NCBI GenBank assembly: GCA_963744105.1
Contig: CAVUSJ010000005.1
Span: 1 to 64,000 of the forward strand
Origin: DASUPK01 sp963744105
GTDB taxonomy: Bacteria; Actinomycetota; Thermoleophilia; Solirubrobacterales; 70-9
Length of the DNA stretch: 64,000 nt
Direction: 5' to 3'
Each line of letters begins with the position of its first letter. The first letter of the stretch is position 1. Both the position numbers and the translations under genes were made by a program. This document shows positions 1 through 7,676 of this stretch, piece after piece. The notes under the pieces were generated by a model that ran no database searches, was not told the DNA's origin, and saw only the letters and a program-made list of their open reading frames with translations.

Positions 1-46
1 CTGCTTTCCATGCAAAGCGCCGCTTCTCGCCCAAAGCGGCTACTTC
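1..46 (+). repeat. Dispersed repeat copy 1, R arm (cut by window edge)
   Basis: The copy starts at the first base of the window with CTGCTTTCCATGCAAAGCG followed by a second GCTT...AAAGC hairpin and CTACTTC. Both short hairpins of the R arm are present. An L arm, if any, would lie outside the window. It sits just downstream of the NTF2-like gene. Confidence 0.8.
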
Positions 47-60
47 GTGGCGTCGCGGGA

Positions 61-495
61 TCAGACGGGATGCGAGGCGGAAGACTCGGACGCGGAGACC
101 GCCGCCGCCACGTCCGGAAAGAGCTGGGCGCTCAGGATCTTCTCGTCTTCCGGACGGACCGTGTAGAGGAAGGCAAAACGCTGATCGACCTCTACGCCGC
201 TTTGCTTGCCCTTCCCCCAGAGGCGCACATCTACTACGTAGCGCCCGTCGCCCATGTCGAACGCCTCGACCGGATCCATGCGCAGGCCGCCCCAAACCTC
301 CCACGCTTCGTCCCAGTGGCGGCGCATGGCCGCGTGACCGCGCTTGGGCGACACGTCGGTGAAGACAGCGGAGACGTCGAACACGGCGTCCTCCGCATAC
401 ATGGCCTGCATCTGGTCGAGCTCGCCGCGGTTCCAGCACTCGAACCGCTCGGTGAACTGATCGAACATCTCAGTAGAGACCCTCTGAGCGATCAT
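61..495 (-). CDS. SnoaL/NTF2-like small protein
   Basis: A 144-residue protein with the sequence character of the SnoaL/NTF2 cone fold: an N-terminal helix (FDQFTERFECWNRGELDQM), an EDAVFDVS strand, the RGHAAMRRHW helix typical of polyketide-cyclase-like proteins, and a late strand DQRFAFLYTV. Members range from ester cyclases and isomerases to non-enzymatic binding modules, so no reaction can be assigned. The ATG at 495 has only a weak ribosome site; an internal ATG at 468 follows AGAGGG with good spacing and may be the true start. It is divergent from the AOC-like gene at 786. Confidence 0.75.
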   Translation of the reverse strand: MIAQRVSTEMFDQFTERFECWNRGELDQMQAMYAEDAVFDVSAVFTDVSPKRGHAAMRRHWDEAWEVWGGLRMDPVEAFDMGDGRYVVDVRLWGKGKQSGVEVDQRFAFLYTVRPEDEKILSAQLFPDVAAAVSASESSASHPV

Positions 496-774
496 CCGAG
501 CCTACCGTCGTGCCTCGCTGCGGTCTAGGTCAGAAGCGCCTAACTGACCGGCGTGGGTTCAAGTGCGCTCCCAAAGGCGTCTCGCGTGGTAGCGAGAAAC
601 CGAATCGCGCCCCAGCTATAGGCAACGGCCCTCGAAGGAGGAGCCCTTGGTGTTGCCGGGGAGTGTTAGCGTCGCGCCAGGTCCTCGAGACTTGTTGGCC
701 GCCTGTGAATCCAAAGCAGAGCCGGCGTGAGATGGGTGGTTCGCGAGGGCTTGGCTCCCACCGGCTCGACGACA

Positions 775-782
775 AGGAGGTC
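775..782 (+). promoter_or_regulatory. Strong ribosome binding site
   Basis: AAGGAGGT lies four bases before the ATG at 786. It fixes the start of the secreted AOC-like protein and rules out the much longer upstream reading frame. The rest of the 290-base divergent gap (496-774) holds no gene I can recognise. Confidence 0.8.
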
Positions 783-785
783 GAG

Positions 786-1256
786 ATGAAGCGGGTAATC
801 GCCGCCACGCTCCTGGTGGCCGCGGCTGTGCTCGCGGTCGCGGTCAACTCAAGCGCGGGCAAGGGCAAGGGACACCATCCCGCTGGTAAGACGATCACGG
901 TGGTCGAACACGCGGACACCGATGCCGTCACCAACGGAGACCCCAACAACGACGTCGTCGGCAACATTCTCACGTTCGGGAACGATGTCTTCGACGCGGC
1001 CGACACGCACAAGGTCGGTACCGACCAGGGATCCTGTATCCGCATTGTCGTGGGCAGCTCCTGGGAGTGCACGTGGACGACGTTCCTGCCATCCGGCCAG
1101 ATCACCGTCGAAGGCCCGTTCAGCGACACGGGCAACACGGTGCTTGCGATCACTGGCGGGACGGGCGCGTACCGCAACGCTCGCGGCGAGATGGAGCTCA
1201 AATACCACAATCCGCAAGGGACGAAGTTCGACTTCGTCTTCCACGTGATCGGCTGA
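786..1256 (+). CDS. Secreted allene-oxide-cyclase-like barrel protein
   Basis: A 156-residue protein with a clear Sec signal peptide (MKRVIAATLLVAAAVLAVAV, cleavage near SSAGKG). The mature part reads like the allene oxide cyclase/dirigent-type beta barrel: an ITVVEHADTD first strand, a central cysteine pair (QGSCIRIV and WECTW, probably a disulfide outside the cell), then GPFSDTGNTVLAITGGTGAY and the ARGEMEL strand, the usual C-terminal signature of the family. Bacterial members are secreted proteins of unknown substrate. The start is fixed by AAGGAGGT at 775-782. It faces the UspA gene, with repeat copy 2 between them. Confidence 0.75.
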   Translation: MKRVIAATLLVAAAVLAVAVNSSAGKGKGHHPAGKTITVVEHADTDAVTNGDPNNDVVGNILTFGNDVFDAADTHKVGTDQGSCIRIVVGSSWECTWTTFLPSGQITVEGPFSDTGNTVLAITGGTGAYRNARGEMELKYHNPQGTKFDFVFHVIG

Positions 1257-1345
1257 GCGTCACAGGGCGTCGGGCTCGCCGACGGGCACCTCGGGCCCGG
1301 CGCCCCCGAGTTTCGGCGGTTCCCGCCATCTCGGGCGGAGCCGTC

Positions 1346-1394
1346 GAGTACTGCTTTCGTGCAAAGCGCCGCTTTTCGTCCAAAGCAGCTACTC
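1346..1394 (+). repeat. Dispersed repeat copy 2, R arm
   Basis: GAGTACTGCTTTCGTGCAAA, then GCGCC, then the second hairpin GCTTTTCGTCCAAAGCAG and CTACTC. The outer ends GAGTACTGCTTT and AAAGCAGCTACTC are themselves near-perfect inverted repeats, so the arm can fold as two small hairpins or one long one. It lies between two convergent genes (stops at 1256 and 1430). Confidence 0.85.
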
Positions 1395-1429
1395 CGACAG
1401 CTCGGCGGCTTCGAGGGCTTCCTCTCGGC

Positions 1430-1846
1430 CTAGGCGGGCACGGCTAGGACCGGGCGCTTCGCGATATGCAACAGCCGGTGGGTCACGCTGCCGAGCAGCA
1501 CGCCTGTAACCGACGTGTGTCCGCGAGTGCCGGCCACGATCAAATCGGCGCCAGTGCGCTCGGCGATGTCGACGATCGCATGTGCCGGTCCACCCAGGAC
1601 AGTTTCGGCGAACTCGACCTCGACCGGGATGCCTCGCTGGGACAGGTCCTCAGCCTGCTCCTTGATCTCAGCGCGGAGCTCATCCTCGCCCGGTGGCGGA
1701 ACCTCCCCGCCCTTCGCGTAGGGGTATCCGGTCACGTGAGCAAGCACGAGCTTCGCCTCCTCCTTCTCGGCCAACTCAGTCGCGACGGGGATCGCGTTCC
1801 GCGCTGCGTCTGACCCGTCCAAGGCCAATACGATCGTGTCGAACAT
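1430..1846 (-). CDS. Universal stress protein, single UspA domain
   Basis: A 138-residue single UspA domain. It has the N-terminal MFDTIVLALDGSDAARNA strand-loop and the ATP-binding pattern G-2x-G-9x-G-S/T in the segment GTRGHTSVTGVLLGSVTHRL, so it belongs to the nucleotide-binding branch. Such cytoplasmic proteins accumulate under starvation, hypoxia or oxidative stress; their exact output is usually unknown. A purine-rich AAGGAGACAAGG precedes the ATG at 1846. A two-domain paralogue lies at 5568-6443, which makes stress-protein duplication a feature of this block. Confidence 0.92.
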   Translation of the reverse strand: MFDTIVLALDGSDAARNAIPVATELAEKEEAKLVLAHVTGYPYAKGGEVPPPGEDELRAEIKEQAEDLSQRGIPVEVEFAETVLGGPAHAIVDIAERTGADLIVAGTRGHTSVTGVLLGSVTHRLLHIAKRPVLAVPA

Positions 1847-1968
1847 CCTTGTCTCCTTCTTGGCGCGGCTTGCAAGTCATTGCCTCGACGCTACTCCGGT
1901 AGCCCGGCGACTTCCAACCGTCGCCTCGCGTGGTGTACTCGCGGCCTCGCCCCCTCTCAAGATGACCT

Positions 1969-2007
1969 TTACGTTCTCCTCCGACATCGCCCACGCAGTA
2001 TCTCGCG
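1969..2007 (+). repeat. Dispersed repeat copy 3, L arm only
   Basis: Contains CTCCTCCGACATCGCCCACG followed by CAGTATCTCGCG, identical to the L arm of copies at 2428 and 3631. The R arm is absent; the sequence diverges after TCTCGCG. It lies in the 221-base gap between the UspA start and the DUF3303-like stop. Confidence 0.85.
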
Positions 2008-2067
2008 GGGTAGGGGGACGAGCAGGAGAGTCCTAGTGGGCCTCTCCTGCCGCGCCTTCGTTGGGCG

Positions 2068-2355
2068 TCAGGCCGTCTCCTGGCGGAACCGCTCGACCGC
2101 CTCGTCATACGGTTGCTCGTAGACCGCGTGCACGTTCCAATTGATGAGGTCCATATACGGCTGCAGCAGAGCCGTCAACTCACGCGGGTCCTCGGTTTCG
2201 ACCAGCAGGAAACCGGCCCCACCACCCGCGAGGTTGTACCAGCCGCGGATCTTCTCGGGCTGGTTAAGGCCAGCGTCGTGCGAAGACACGATTCGCTGAC
2301 GGACCTCCTCGACGCTGGTCCCTGGCTGCCATTCATAGCGGCAGTACCAAAGCAT
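2068..2355 (-). CDS. DUF3303-like small protein
   Basis: A 95-residue protein (MLWYCRYEWQPGTSVEEVRQ..., RGWYNLAGGGAGFLLVETED, LLQPYMDLINWNVHAVYEQP). The order of strand, helix, GWY strand, GxGF/VETED strand, helix and final strand is that of the dimeric alpha-beta barrel DUF3303 group. No catalytic role is established for the family. The ATG at 2355 is preceded by GAAGGGAAGAG, a good ribosome site. Repeat copy 4 occupies the gap towards the divergent secreted gene. Confidence 0.75.
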   Translation of the reverse strand: MLWYCRYEWQPGTSVEEVRQRIVSSHDAGLNQPEKIRGWYNLAGGGAGFLLVETEDPRELTALLQPYMDLINWNVHAVYEQPYDEAVERFRQETA

Positions 2356-2427
2356 GCTCTCTTCCCTTCTGCTTCGAACGACACGTCATCTCGACGATAC
2401 GCCTCGATGTGCTCGCGCGCACGACCT

Positions 2428-2522
2428 CGACGTTCTCCTCCGACATCGCCCACGCAGTATCTCGCGATGGAGTGCTGCTTTCCATGCAAAGCGGGACTGC
2501 TGCTTTTCGTCCAAAGTACGCT
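2428..2522 (+). repeat. Dispersed repeat copy 4, full L plus R arms
   Basis: The L arm runs CGACGTTCTCCTCCGACATC through CAGTATCTCGCGATGGAGTG and continues without a break into the R arm, CTGCTTTCCATGCAAAGCG. The second R hairpin carries a short insertion (GGACTGCT) before GCTTTTCGTCCAAAG. It fills most of the gap between the divergent genes starting at 2355 and 2631. Confidence 0.88.
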
Positions 2523-2630
2523 GGGCGGCCACCCACTATTGAGATTGCGCCGACGCTGAGCAGCGGCTTAAGGTCGCACCATGAACCGGGGAGGAGCGGT
2601 CTCAATTCTCGGGGGGATCGCTGTAGCGCC

Positions 2631-3272
2631 GTGAGGTTAGGGAGCCGGCTGCCAATCTTGTCAGTGGCCGCGGTGGCGGCTGGCCTGGCCATATCGCCGG
2701 CGTCGGCTGCCGAGGGGGCGACGGTGACCGTCGGTAGCCCGCTAAGCGCGTTCAACTCCCAGTACGGGGCAAGCGGTACCAACACCACGGCCGCCAACGT
2801 CCTTCTCGCCGAGCCGGACGCGCATGCGAGCTCCCCGGTCAATGGGACCATCACGACGTGGCACGTCACGACCATCACAAGCGGGCAGTTCGCGCTCCGC
2901 GTCCTGCGCCCAGCCGGTAGCAGCCAGTACACGGGTGTCGGCAGGGCGGCCCAGAGCGTGGCGAGCCCCGGCGTCCACACGTTCGCGGCGAACCTGCCGA
3001 TCCAGAGCGGAGACCTGATCGGCGTCGACATCTCCGACGGCGCGGCAGTCGCGGCCGAGAACGCAAACGGATCGACCTACCTGAGGTGGGTTCCGGCACT
3101 CCTCGACGGTTCGACAAAGGCCAGCGACAGCGACTTCGGCGGCGAGGTCTTGCTCAGCGCCGACGTTCAGTACCCGGAACCGGCGGCTCCCGCCAAGAAG
3201 AAGTGCAAGAAAAAGAAGAAGCACCGCGCAGCCGAGGCCAAGAAGAAGAAATGCAAGAAGAAGCAGAAGTAG
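2631..3272 (+). CDS. Secreted protein, paralogue 1, Lys/Cys-rich tail
   Basis: Read from the GTG at 2631 this is a 213-residue exported protein with a signal peptide ending ISPASAAEG. The body (ATVTVGSPLS, GTITTWHV, QFALRVLRPAG, FAANLPIQSGDLIGVDI) resembles the proteins at 3905-4753 and 10625-11503, so the window holds three members of one secreted beta-rich family of unknown function. The C terminus is a striking basic tail with KKKCKKKKKHR and a second KKKKCKKK block, which could bind acidic wall polymer or form disulfides. Upstream ATGs would put the repeat into the coding frame and are rejected. Confidence 0.7.
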   Translation: MRLGSRLPILSVAAVAAGLAISPASAAEGATVTVGSPLSAFNSQYGASGTNTTAANVLLAEPDAHASSPVNGTITTWHVTTITSGQFALRVLRPAGSSQYTGVGRAAQSVASPGVHTFAANLPIQSGDLIGVDISDGAAVAAENANGSTYLRWVPALLDGSTKASDSDFGGEVLLSADVQYPEPAAPAKKKCKKKKKHRAAEAKKKKCKKKQK

Positions 3273-3299
3273 AACTGACCCGAGGCCCCGGCGCAGTCA

Positions 3300-3352
3300 A
3301 GTGCTGCTTTCCATGCAAGCGCCGCTTTTCGTCCAAAGCGGCATTTCTACTC
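3300..3352 (+). repeat. Dispersed repeat copy 5, R arm
   Basis: GTGCTGCTTTCCATGCAAGC, then GCCGCTTTTCGTCCAAAGCG and a slightly lengthened end GCATTTCTACTC. The first hairpin has lost one A. It lies between the convergent stops at 3272 and 3364 and fills most of that 91-base gap. Confidence 0.85.
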
Positions 3353-3363
3353 CCGCAGCCCGG

Positions 3364-3591
3364 TCACGGCTTCCAGTCGGACGGCAGCTGGAGCAGGAAC
3401 AGCGCGTCGCTGAAAACGAGACGATCGATCTCCAAGAGGTCGCCGTGCGTCTTGCCTACCAGCTCGACGTGAGCGGCCACCTCGCCGTCGGGGTAATGAA
3501 CCGAAGCCGCCCGCTCCTCGGCGACGCGGATCGCTTCGTCATCTGACTCGGCCTGAATGGGGATCGAGATCAACGCTCGGTAGTCCTTCAT
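3364..3591 (-). CDS. Small conserved-looking protein, unknown function
   Basis: A 75-residue acidic protein (MKDYRALISIPIQAESDDEA, a HYPDGEVAAHVELVG strand region, then a DRLVFSDALFLLQLPSDW end). The start is chosen because GAAGGAGGTCGCG precedes this ATG exactly; longer reading would run through repeat copy 6. The pattern of an I/V-rich first strand followed by an acidic helix (DDEAIRVAEERAASV) suggests a small alpha/beta fold, but I do not recognise a family. Its neighbours give no functional clue. Confidence 0.7.
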   Translation of the reverse strand: MKDYRALISIPIQAESDDEAIRVAEERAASVHYPDGEVAAHVELVGKTHGDLLEIDRLVFSDALFLLQLPSDWKP

Positions 3592-3630
3592 CGCGACCTC
3601 CTTCGGTCGGTTGTAGTCAGGGCCGCGGCT

Positions 3631-3719
3631 CGACGTTCTCCTCCGACATCGCCCACGCAGTATCTCTCGACGGAGTACTGCTTTCCATGCAAAGCGCCGC
3701 TTCTCGTCCAAGCAGCTAG
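3631..3719 (+). repeat. Dispersed repeat copy 6, full L plus R arms
   Basis: The cleanest complete copy. The L arm ends CAGTATCTCTCGACGGAGTA and the R arm starts CTGCTTTCCATGCAAAGCG. A stem GCAGTA (3657-3662) with TACTGC (3676-3681) bridges the two arms, followed by the two R hairpins. The surrounding 313-base gap (3592-3904) between the start of one minus-strand gene and the stop of the next contains no other feature I can support. Confidence 0.9.
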
Positions 3720-3904
3720 GGGCGTCTGACAGTCGATCCATAACCACACCGGACTCCGATTCACTGGCGTCGGCGAATCGGAAATGCGTTCCGACGCAGC
3801 TCCGGCTATTTCTTGAACTTCGGCGAGAGGCTCCAGTCTGAAGTCGGCCGTGCCCTCGGCCGTGTCGAGCGGGGCACAATACGAGGGCGGGCTCCAGCGG
3901 CCGG

Positions 3905-4753
3905 CTAGCCCTTCTTCTTCACCAGCTTCAGCCTCTCCGACTTCGTGCCGCCACTGCCGCCCGTGGGGGTGAACGTGACGTCCACGGTCACGCCCGCCTT
4001 GCCCCCACCCTTGAGCTTCTTGGCGAGCTTCCCCTTCGGAACCACCTTGAGGGCGAGCGTCCCGCCGGCGGCGGTCCCGAACGACGCTGATTGGCCCTTC
4101 ACGCCGTTGCCGGTGAGCGTCGCCGAGCCAGGCCCCGGCAGGTTGACCGTGACCGTCGCCTGACCCTTCTTCTTGTTCTTTGTCAGTCCCGCGAAGCCGA
4201 AGTCGTTGGACGGGTCGAACTCGGCCGAGGTGTTCAGCCGGTTCCCCGGATTTGGGTTGACGGTTCCCGACTGGCCGTCGGCTGGCGGCGGGTTCGGGAA
4301 GGTGGTGAATTCCCCTGTCTCCCCCGGCACCGCGAATCCGCACGCGGTCGGGAAGGACGTGCCGGTGCCGGGATTGAGGCCGAGGACGTCCCCGGCCTTG
4401 ACGGCGAGGCTCACCTGGAACGTGTTTAGCGTGGAGGCGGTGAGCGGATACGGCCCGTCGTGGGTGACGGTCTGATAGGTGCTTCCGCCGAGCGGGCGGA
4501 AGATGAACAGAGCGACCTGCTGACCCACGGTGCCGAGCGCGCGGGTGCTCCACGACCTGATCTTGCCGGCGGCGGGGACGACGTATGAGCTGCCCGAGGT
4601 GACGCTGGCCTGGAGGTAGGCACCCGAGCTCGGTCCGCAGTTCTGCGGGGTGTCGGTCCCTTGCGGAAGCTGCCCGAGCGTGACGGTGGCGTGCGCCGGC
4701 GAGGCCACAACCAGGGCCACGAGCGCGGCCAGCACGAGCAGTAGGCGCTTCAC
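3905..4753 (-). CDS. Secreted protein, paralogue 2
   Basis: A 282-residue exported protein with signal peptide MKRLLLVLAALVALVVASPA cleaved near AHA. It shares the layout of the protein at 10625-11503: ATVTLGQ start, SSYVVPAAGKIRSWST, a VALFIFRPLGG strand, LAVKAGDVLGL, and a second domain after a lysine turn (TKNKKKGQATVTVNLPGPG) that ends in a VDVTFTPTGG strand and basic residues. Two beta-sandwich-like domains are likely. Two cysteines (near NCGPSS and TACGF) may pair. Function is unknown; extracytoplasmic location is inferred. Confidence 0.8.
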   Translation of the reverse strand: MKRLLLVLAALVALVVASPAHATVTLGQLPQGTDTPQNCGPSSGAYLQASVTSGSSYVVPAAGKIRSWSTRALGTVGQQVALFIFRPLGGSTYQTVTHDGPYPLTASTLNTFQVSLAVKAGDVLGLNPGTGTSFPTACGFAVPGETGEFTTFPNPPPADGQSGTVNPNPGNRLNTSAEFDPSNDFGFAGLTKNKKKGQATVTVNLPGPGSATLTGNGVKGQSASFGTAAGGTLALKVVPKGKLAKKLKGGGKAGVTVDVTFTPTGGSGGTKSERLKLVKKKG

Positions 4754-4847
4754 ACCGCAAGCCTTTCACGAACCCTGGCTACCGACAAGCGGGGTGGGGC
4801 AGGCGTGGGCTGCCGCGGGCAGCGGGGGCCAGGAAGGTGCTGTCTCA

Positions 4848-4881
4848 AACTGCTGCTTTCCATGCAAAGGAGCACCTACTC
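4848..4881 (+). repeat. Dispersed repeat copy 7, shortened R arm
   Basis: CTGCTGCTTTCCATGCAAAG followed directly by GAGCACCTACTC. The first hairpin is intact but the second hairpin has been lost, while the terminal CTACTC is kept. It lies between two divergent genes (starts at 4753 and 4949). Confidence 0.75.
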
Positions 4882-4948
4882 GGATGACGCTCCGCCGAAC
4901 TTGTCCCGCCGCCGTAGAATCGCCTCGTTCCCGAGATAAGGAGCGTCC

Positions 4949-5362
4949 ATGCCAGCAGCAAAGAAGACGCCTGAGCGCACACGTGCGTCGGCAGATGCCA
5001 CTAAGAGGCGCGCGGAGGCCGCGCTGAAACGTGCAGGCGGTTCGCTCGACGAGGCCCAGCAGGCGCTGTCCGACCTACAGAAGGACCTGGGACGGGGTAG
5101 GCACGACATGATCCGCAACCTGCAGCAGCTGGTGAAGAATCAGCGCCGCGATTTGGGCAAGCTGAACCGCGCGCTCTCGGCCGACCTGCGCAGGCTTCAA
5201 AGAGCGCTGACCGAGGAGCCGCCCGCCCGGACGAAGGGCGCTACCCCCAGCACAAAGGGCAAGACCGCCCGTGCAAAGGCTCGGCCGACCCGCGCAAAGG
5301 CCACCAGGACCCGTGCAAAGAGCGGCTCGTCCCGCGCGAAGGGCACGACCAAACGGCCCTAG
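4949..5362 (+). CDS. Histone H1-like basic protein
   Basis: A 137-residue, strongly basic protein. Residues 1-30 are Lys/Ala/Arg rich, residues 30-85 form a likely coiled coil (LDEAQQALSDLQKDL, IRNLQQLVKNQRRDLGKLN), and residues 90-137 are a disordered tail of repeated RAK/TRAK/RAR units separated by T, S, G and P. This tail resembles those of H1-like and HupB-type nucleoid proteins of actinobacteria, so DNA or RNA binding is the likely role. The AAGGAG eight bases before the ATG supports this start. No HU domain is present. Confidence 0.7.
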   Translation: MPAAKKTPERTRASADATKRRAEAALKRAGGSLDEAQQALSDLQKDLGRGRHDMIRNLQQLVKNQRRDLGKLNRALSADLRRLQRALTEEPPARTKGATPSTKGKTARAKARPTRAKATRTRAKSGSSRAKGTTKRP

Positions 5363-5457
5363 GGATCGACGACGGGCACACACGCCCTCGTCTTCCGCGC
5401 ATCATCCCTTCCTGGACCGCGGCAGCGGGCACCCCTCGACTTGGTGTCATGCCGGAC

Positions 5458-5487
5458 CGCTGCTTTGCATGGAAAGCAGAAGTCTCT
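5458..5487 (-). repeat. Dispersed repeat copy 8, first R hairpin, reversed
   Basis: On the minus strand this reads CTTCTGCTTTCCATGCAAAG, with a perfect stem GCTTTCCATGCAAAGC. Only the first R hairpin is present. It lies between convergent stops at 5362 and 5568. From here on the copies are in the opposite orientation to copies 1-7. Confidence 0.7.
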
Positions 5488-5567
5488 GACCCTGCTGCGG
5501 GGAGCTATCGCACCCGCGGGCCGCGGCAGAGCCTGAGCGGGCGGGTTCACCTGGGGCTTCCCCCCGC

Positions 5568-6443
5568 TCAGCGCTCCTCGGGGACCGCCAGCACGGGCTT
5601 ACGCGCGATGTGCAGCAGCCGGAGGGTGACGCCGCCCAGGAGCAGGCCGCTCACCGCTGTGTGTCCGCGGGTTCCGGTGACGATCAGGCCCGCTCCGGAC
5701 TCGTCGGCGATCGAGGCGATCACATGGGCCGGTCCGCCCACCATCACGTCGGCGGCCCTGACCTTGGTCTCGGTCCCCTCGTTCGAGAGCTCCTCCGCCA
5801 GCTTGTCGATCTCAGCGCGGATCTCCTCCTCGTCCGGATGGATGGGACCACCGCCCTTGCCGATCGTCCTCTCCTCGATGTGAGCGATCACGATCTTCGC
5901 CCCGCCGAGACGGGCCAGCTCACGGGCGACTGGAATCGCCCGCTTCGATCCCTCCGAACCGTCCAGGGCCAGAACAATCGTCTTGAAGGGGGCCTCGCCT
6001 CGTGTGAACTCAGCGGAGCCGGGAACGGCCAGCACGGGCTGTTTGCAGATATGGAGCAGCCGCTGAGTGACGCTGCCCACGAACAGCCCCGGGATCTCGG
6101 AATGGCCGCGAGTTCCCGTGACGATCAGGTCCGCTTTCGACTTCTCAGCGATGTCCGCGATCGCATGGGCGATCTCGGCTCCCCTCGAAATCATCTCGCC
6201 TGTCTCGAACCTCGCCTCGATCCCCTCGTCGGCCAGGTCCTTGAGGAGGGTCTGAATCTCTGTCTGGATTCCCTCCTCCTCAGTATCGATCGGGGCTCGG
6301 CCCCTGGTTCCCATCCGTTCGTCGACGTGGGCGATCACGATTCTCGATTTGCTCTCTCGCGCGAGCCCGCGGGCGAACGGGATTGCCCGCTTGGCCGCCT
6401 CCGAGCCGTCCAGAGCCAGAACGATCGTGTTCATCCTGAACAT
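5568..6443 (-). CDS. Tandem-domain universal stress protein
   Basis: A 291-residue protein made of two UspA domains (about 1-145 and 150-291), each beginning with TIVLALDGSE and each carrying the ATP-binding pattern (GTRGHSEIPGLFVGSVTQRL and GTRGHTAVSGLLLGGVTLRL). The second domain is closest to the single-domain protein at 1430-1846, pointing to duplication within the block. Two-domain forms can make an intramolecular dimer that binds ATP. GGAGGTGACGC just before the ATG at 6443 fixes the start as MFRMNT. Role: stress adaptation in the cytoplasm, inferred from family. Confidence 0.92.
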   Translation of the reverse strand: MFRMNTIVLALDGSEAAKRAIPFARGLARESKSRIVIAHVDERMGTRGRAPIDTEEEGIQTEIQTLLKDLADEGIEARFETGEMISRGAEIAHAIADIAEKSKADLIVTGTRGHSEIPGLFVGSVTQRLLHICKQPVLAVPGSAEFTRGEAPFKTIVLALDGSEGSKRAIPVARELARLGGAKIVIAHIEERTIGKGGGPIHPDEEEIRAEIDKLAEELSNEGTETKVRAADVMVGGPAHVIASIADESGAGLIVTGTRGHTAVSGLLLGGVTLRLLHIARKPVLAVPEER

Positions 6444-6582
6444 GCGTCACCTCCATAGGGCTTCCCACGTACGGTACGCCGAGGTCAAGCTCGCAGACGA
6501 CACCGTTCGAGGTCGCACGTGCGACCGCACACATTCGATGGCCTCCCTTGGCAGGCCGCCCCTCGCCGATTTGGGCCGATCC

Positions 6583-6633
6583 TGATAGCCGCTTTGAACG
6601 AGAAGCAGGGGTGCTGCTTTGCATGGAAAGGAG
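6583..6633 (-). repeat. Dispersed repeat copy 9, R arm, reversed
   Basis: On the minus strand it reads CCTTTCCATGCAAAGCAGC, a short insertion, then GCTTCTCGTTCAAAGCGGC and TATCAG. The insertion between the hairpins resembles that of copy 4. It lies in the 315-base gap 6444-6758 between the stress protein start and the methyltransferase stop; the rest of that gap shows no supportable gene. Confidence 0.78.
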
Positions 6634-6758
6634 CGCTCTTCGACCCGGCGCTCGCTTCTCGCGCGAAGCGACACCGCCCTCCCCGTTACGCAGGAAGACG
6701 AGTTCGTTCGACTATCCGTGCGTCGTGGCGCGCAACATATCGGGGCTTCCGATTCGAT

Positions 6759-7676
6759 CTAGGGGCGACGCATGGCGGGGCCGCGCAGCGTTCCGATGAC
6801 GCGCGGATGACCGTCGATGACCGGCGCGTCGATCAGCTCGAAGCCCTCGAAGTCCGCATGGCAGGCCATCGCGTCCAAACCTGCGGGGGTGAAGCCCCAG
6901 AACACGAAGTCATCGCGAGCGTAGACCTCGCCTGGCTCATAGGCGTGGATGGCCGCCGGGGCGTCGAGCGTCCGATCCGCTGAGCCGTAGGTCTCGAGAA
7001 GCACCCGGCCTTCTGCCGAGAGGCACCGTCGAAGCACCTTGAGCAGTCCCATCGGGTCGTCTACCCGGTGCAGGATCCCGAAGCAGAGGATGAAGTCGAA
7101 CGTCTCCTCGAGCTGGTCGAGATCGAAGGCGTTAAGACGACGGTACTCGACTGTCGAATGGAGCAACTCCCGGATCGCCGTGAACCCCTCGCCCCCCTCA
7201 AGCTCGACACCCCAGCGCGCCCGGACCCACGCCCTGTACTGCTCGTTGTCCACCGCGACGACTCGCCGCGCGCCGCGGGCTTCGGCGAGGAACGCGTAGA
7301 AGCCGTCAAAGGTGCCGACGTCGAGCACGCTCATGCCGCTGAAGTCTTCGGGAAGGGCGGGGATCCGGTAGCGGTGGTTGCGGGCGACGCCGGGCGTGTA
7401 GAGCTGGTCGGAGCGCTCGAGCGAGAAGGTGTGGAACCAGAGGGGGACGCGATCCAGGACGGCTCTGGCCGCCTCGGGATCGGCCTCGATCCGCAGCAGA
7501 TCAGCCACCTCGCGCTCGGCGGCAGTCGGCTTCGGAGGAGCTTCCCTCCGCAATCTCACCACCCCCTTTGGTTCAGCAGAGTGCCGACTCGGGGTGCCCC
7601 TAGATACATCGACTGTCTCGAAGGGCCACCCGGGCTTCGCGTCCTTGTGATTACGAGCTGCGACAGCCAACACCAA
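6759..7676 (-). CDS. CmoB-like SAM-dependent methyltransferase (DUF1698)
   Basis: A class I methyltransferase of up to 305 residues. The motif WFHTFSLE before the Rossmann core is typical of the DUF1698/CmoB group; motif I is SVLDVGTFDGFYAFLAE, followed by acidic VVAVDNE, and the post-motif segment FDFILCFGILHRVDDPMGLL. CmoB itself carboxymethylates tRNA wobble uridine, but actinobacterial members of this group act on varied small molecules or are uncharacterised, so the substrate is open. The start is uncertain: 7676 is a TTG, and GTG codons at 7562 and 7559, after AAAGGGG, could be used and would give about 266 residues. Confidence 0.8.
   Translation of the reverse strand: MVLAVAARNHKDAKPGWPFETVDVSRGTPSRHSAEPKGVVRLRREAPPKPTAAEREVADLLRIEADPEAARAVLDRVPLWFHTFSLERSDQLYTPGVARNHRYRIPALPEDFSGMSVLDVGTFDGFYAFLAEARGARRVVAVDNEQYRAWVRARWGVELEGGEGFTAIRELLHSTVEYRRLNAFDLDQLEETFDFILCFGILHRVDDPMGLLKVLRRCLSAEGRVLLETYGSADRTLDAPAAIHAYEPGEVYARDDFVFWGFTPAGLDAMACHADFEGFELIDAPVIDGHPRVIGTLRGPAMRRP

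Noticed and set aside
540..620. Possible tRNA around GGGTTCAAGTGCGCTCCC
   Set aside because: The T-arm-like string does not extend to matching acceptor, D and anticodon stems.
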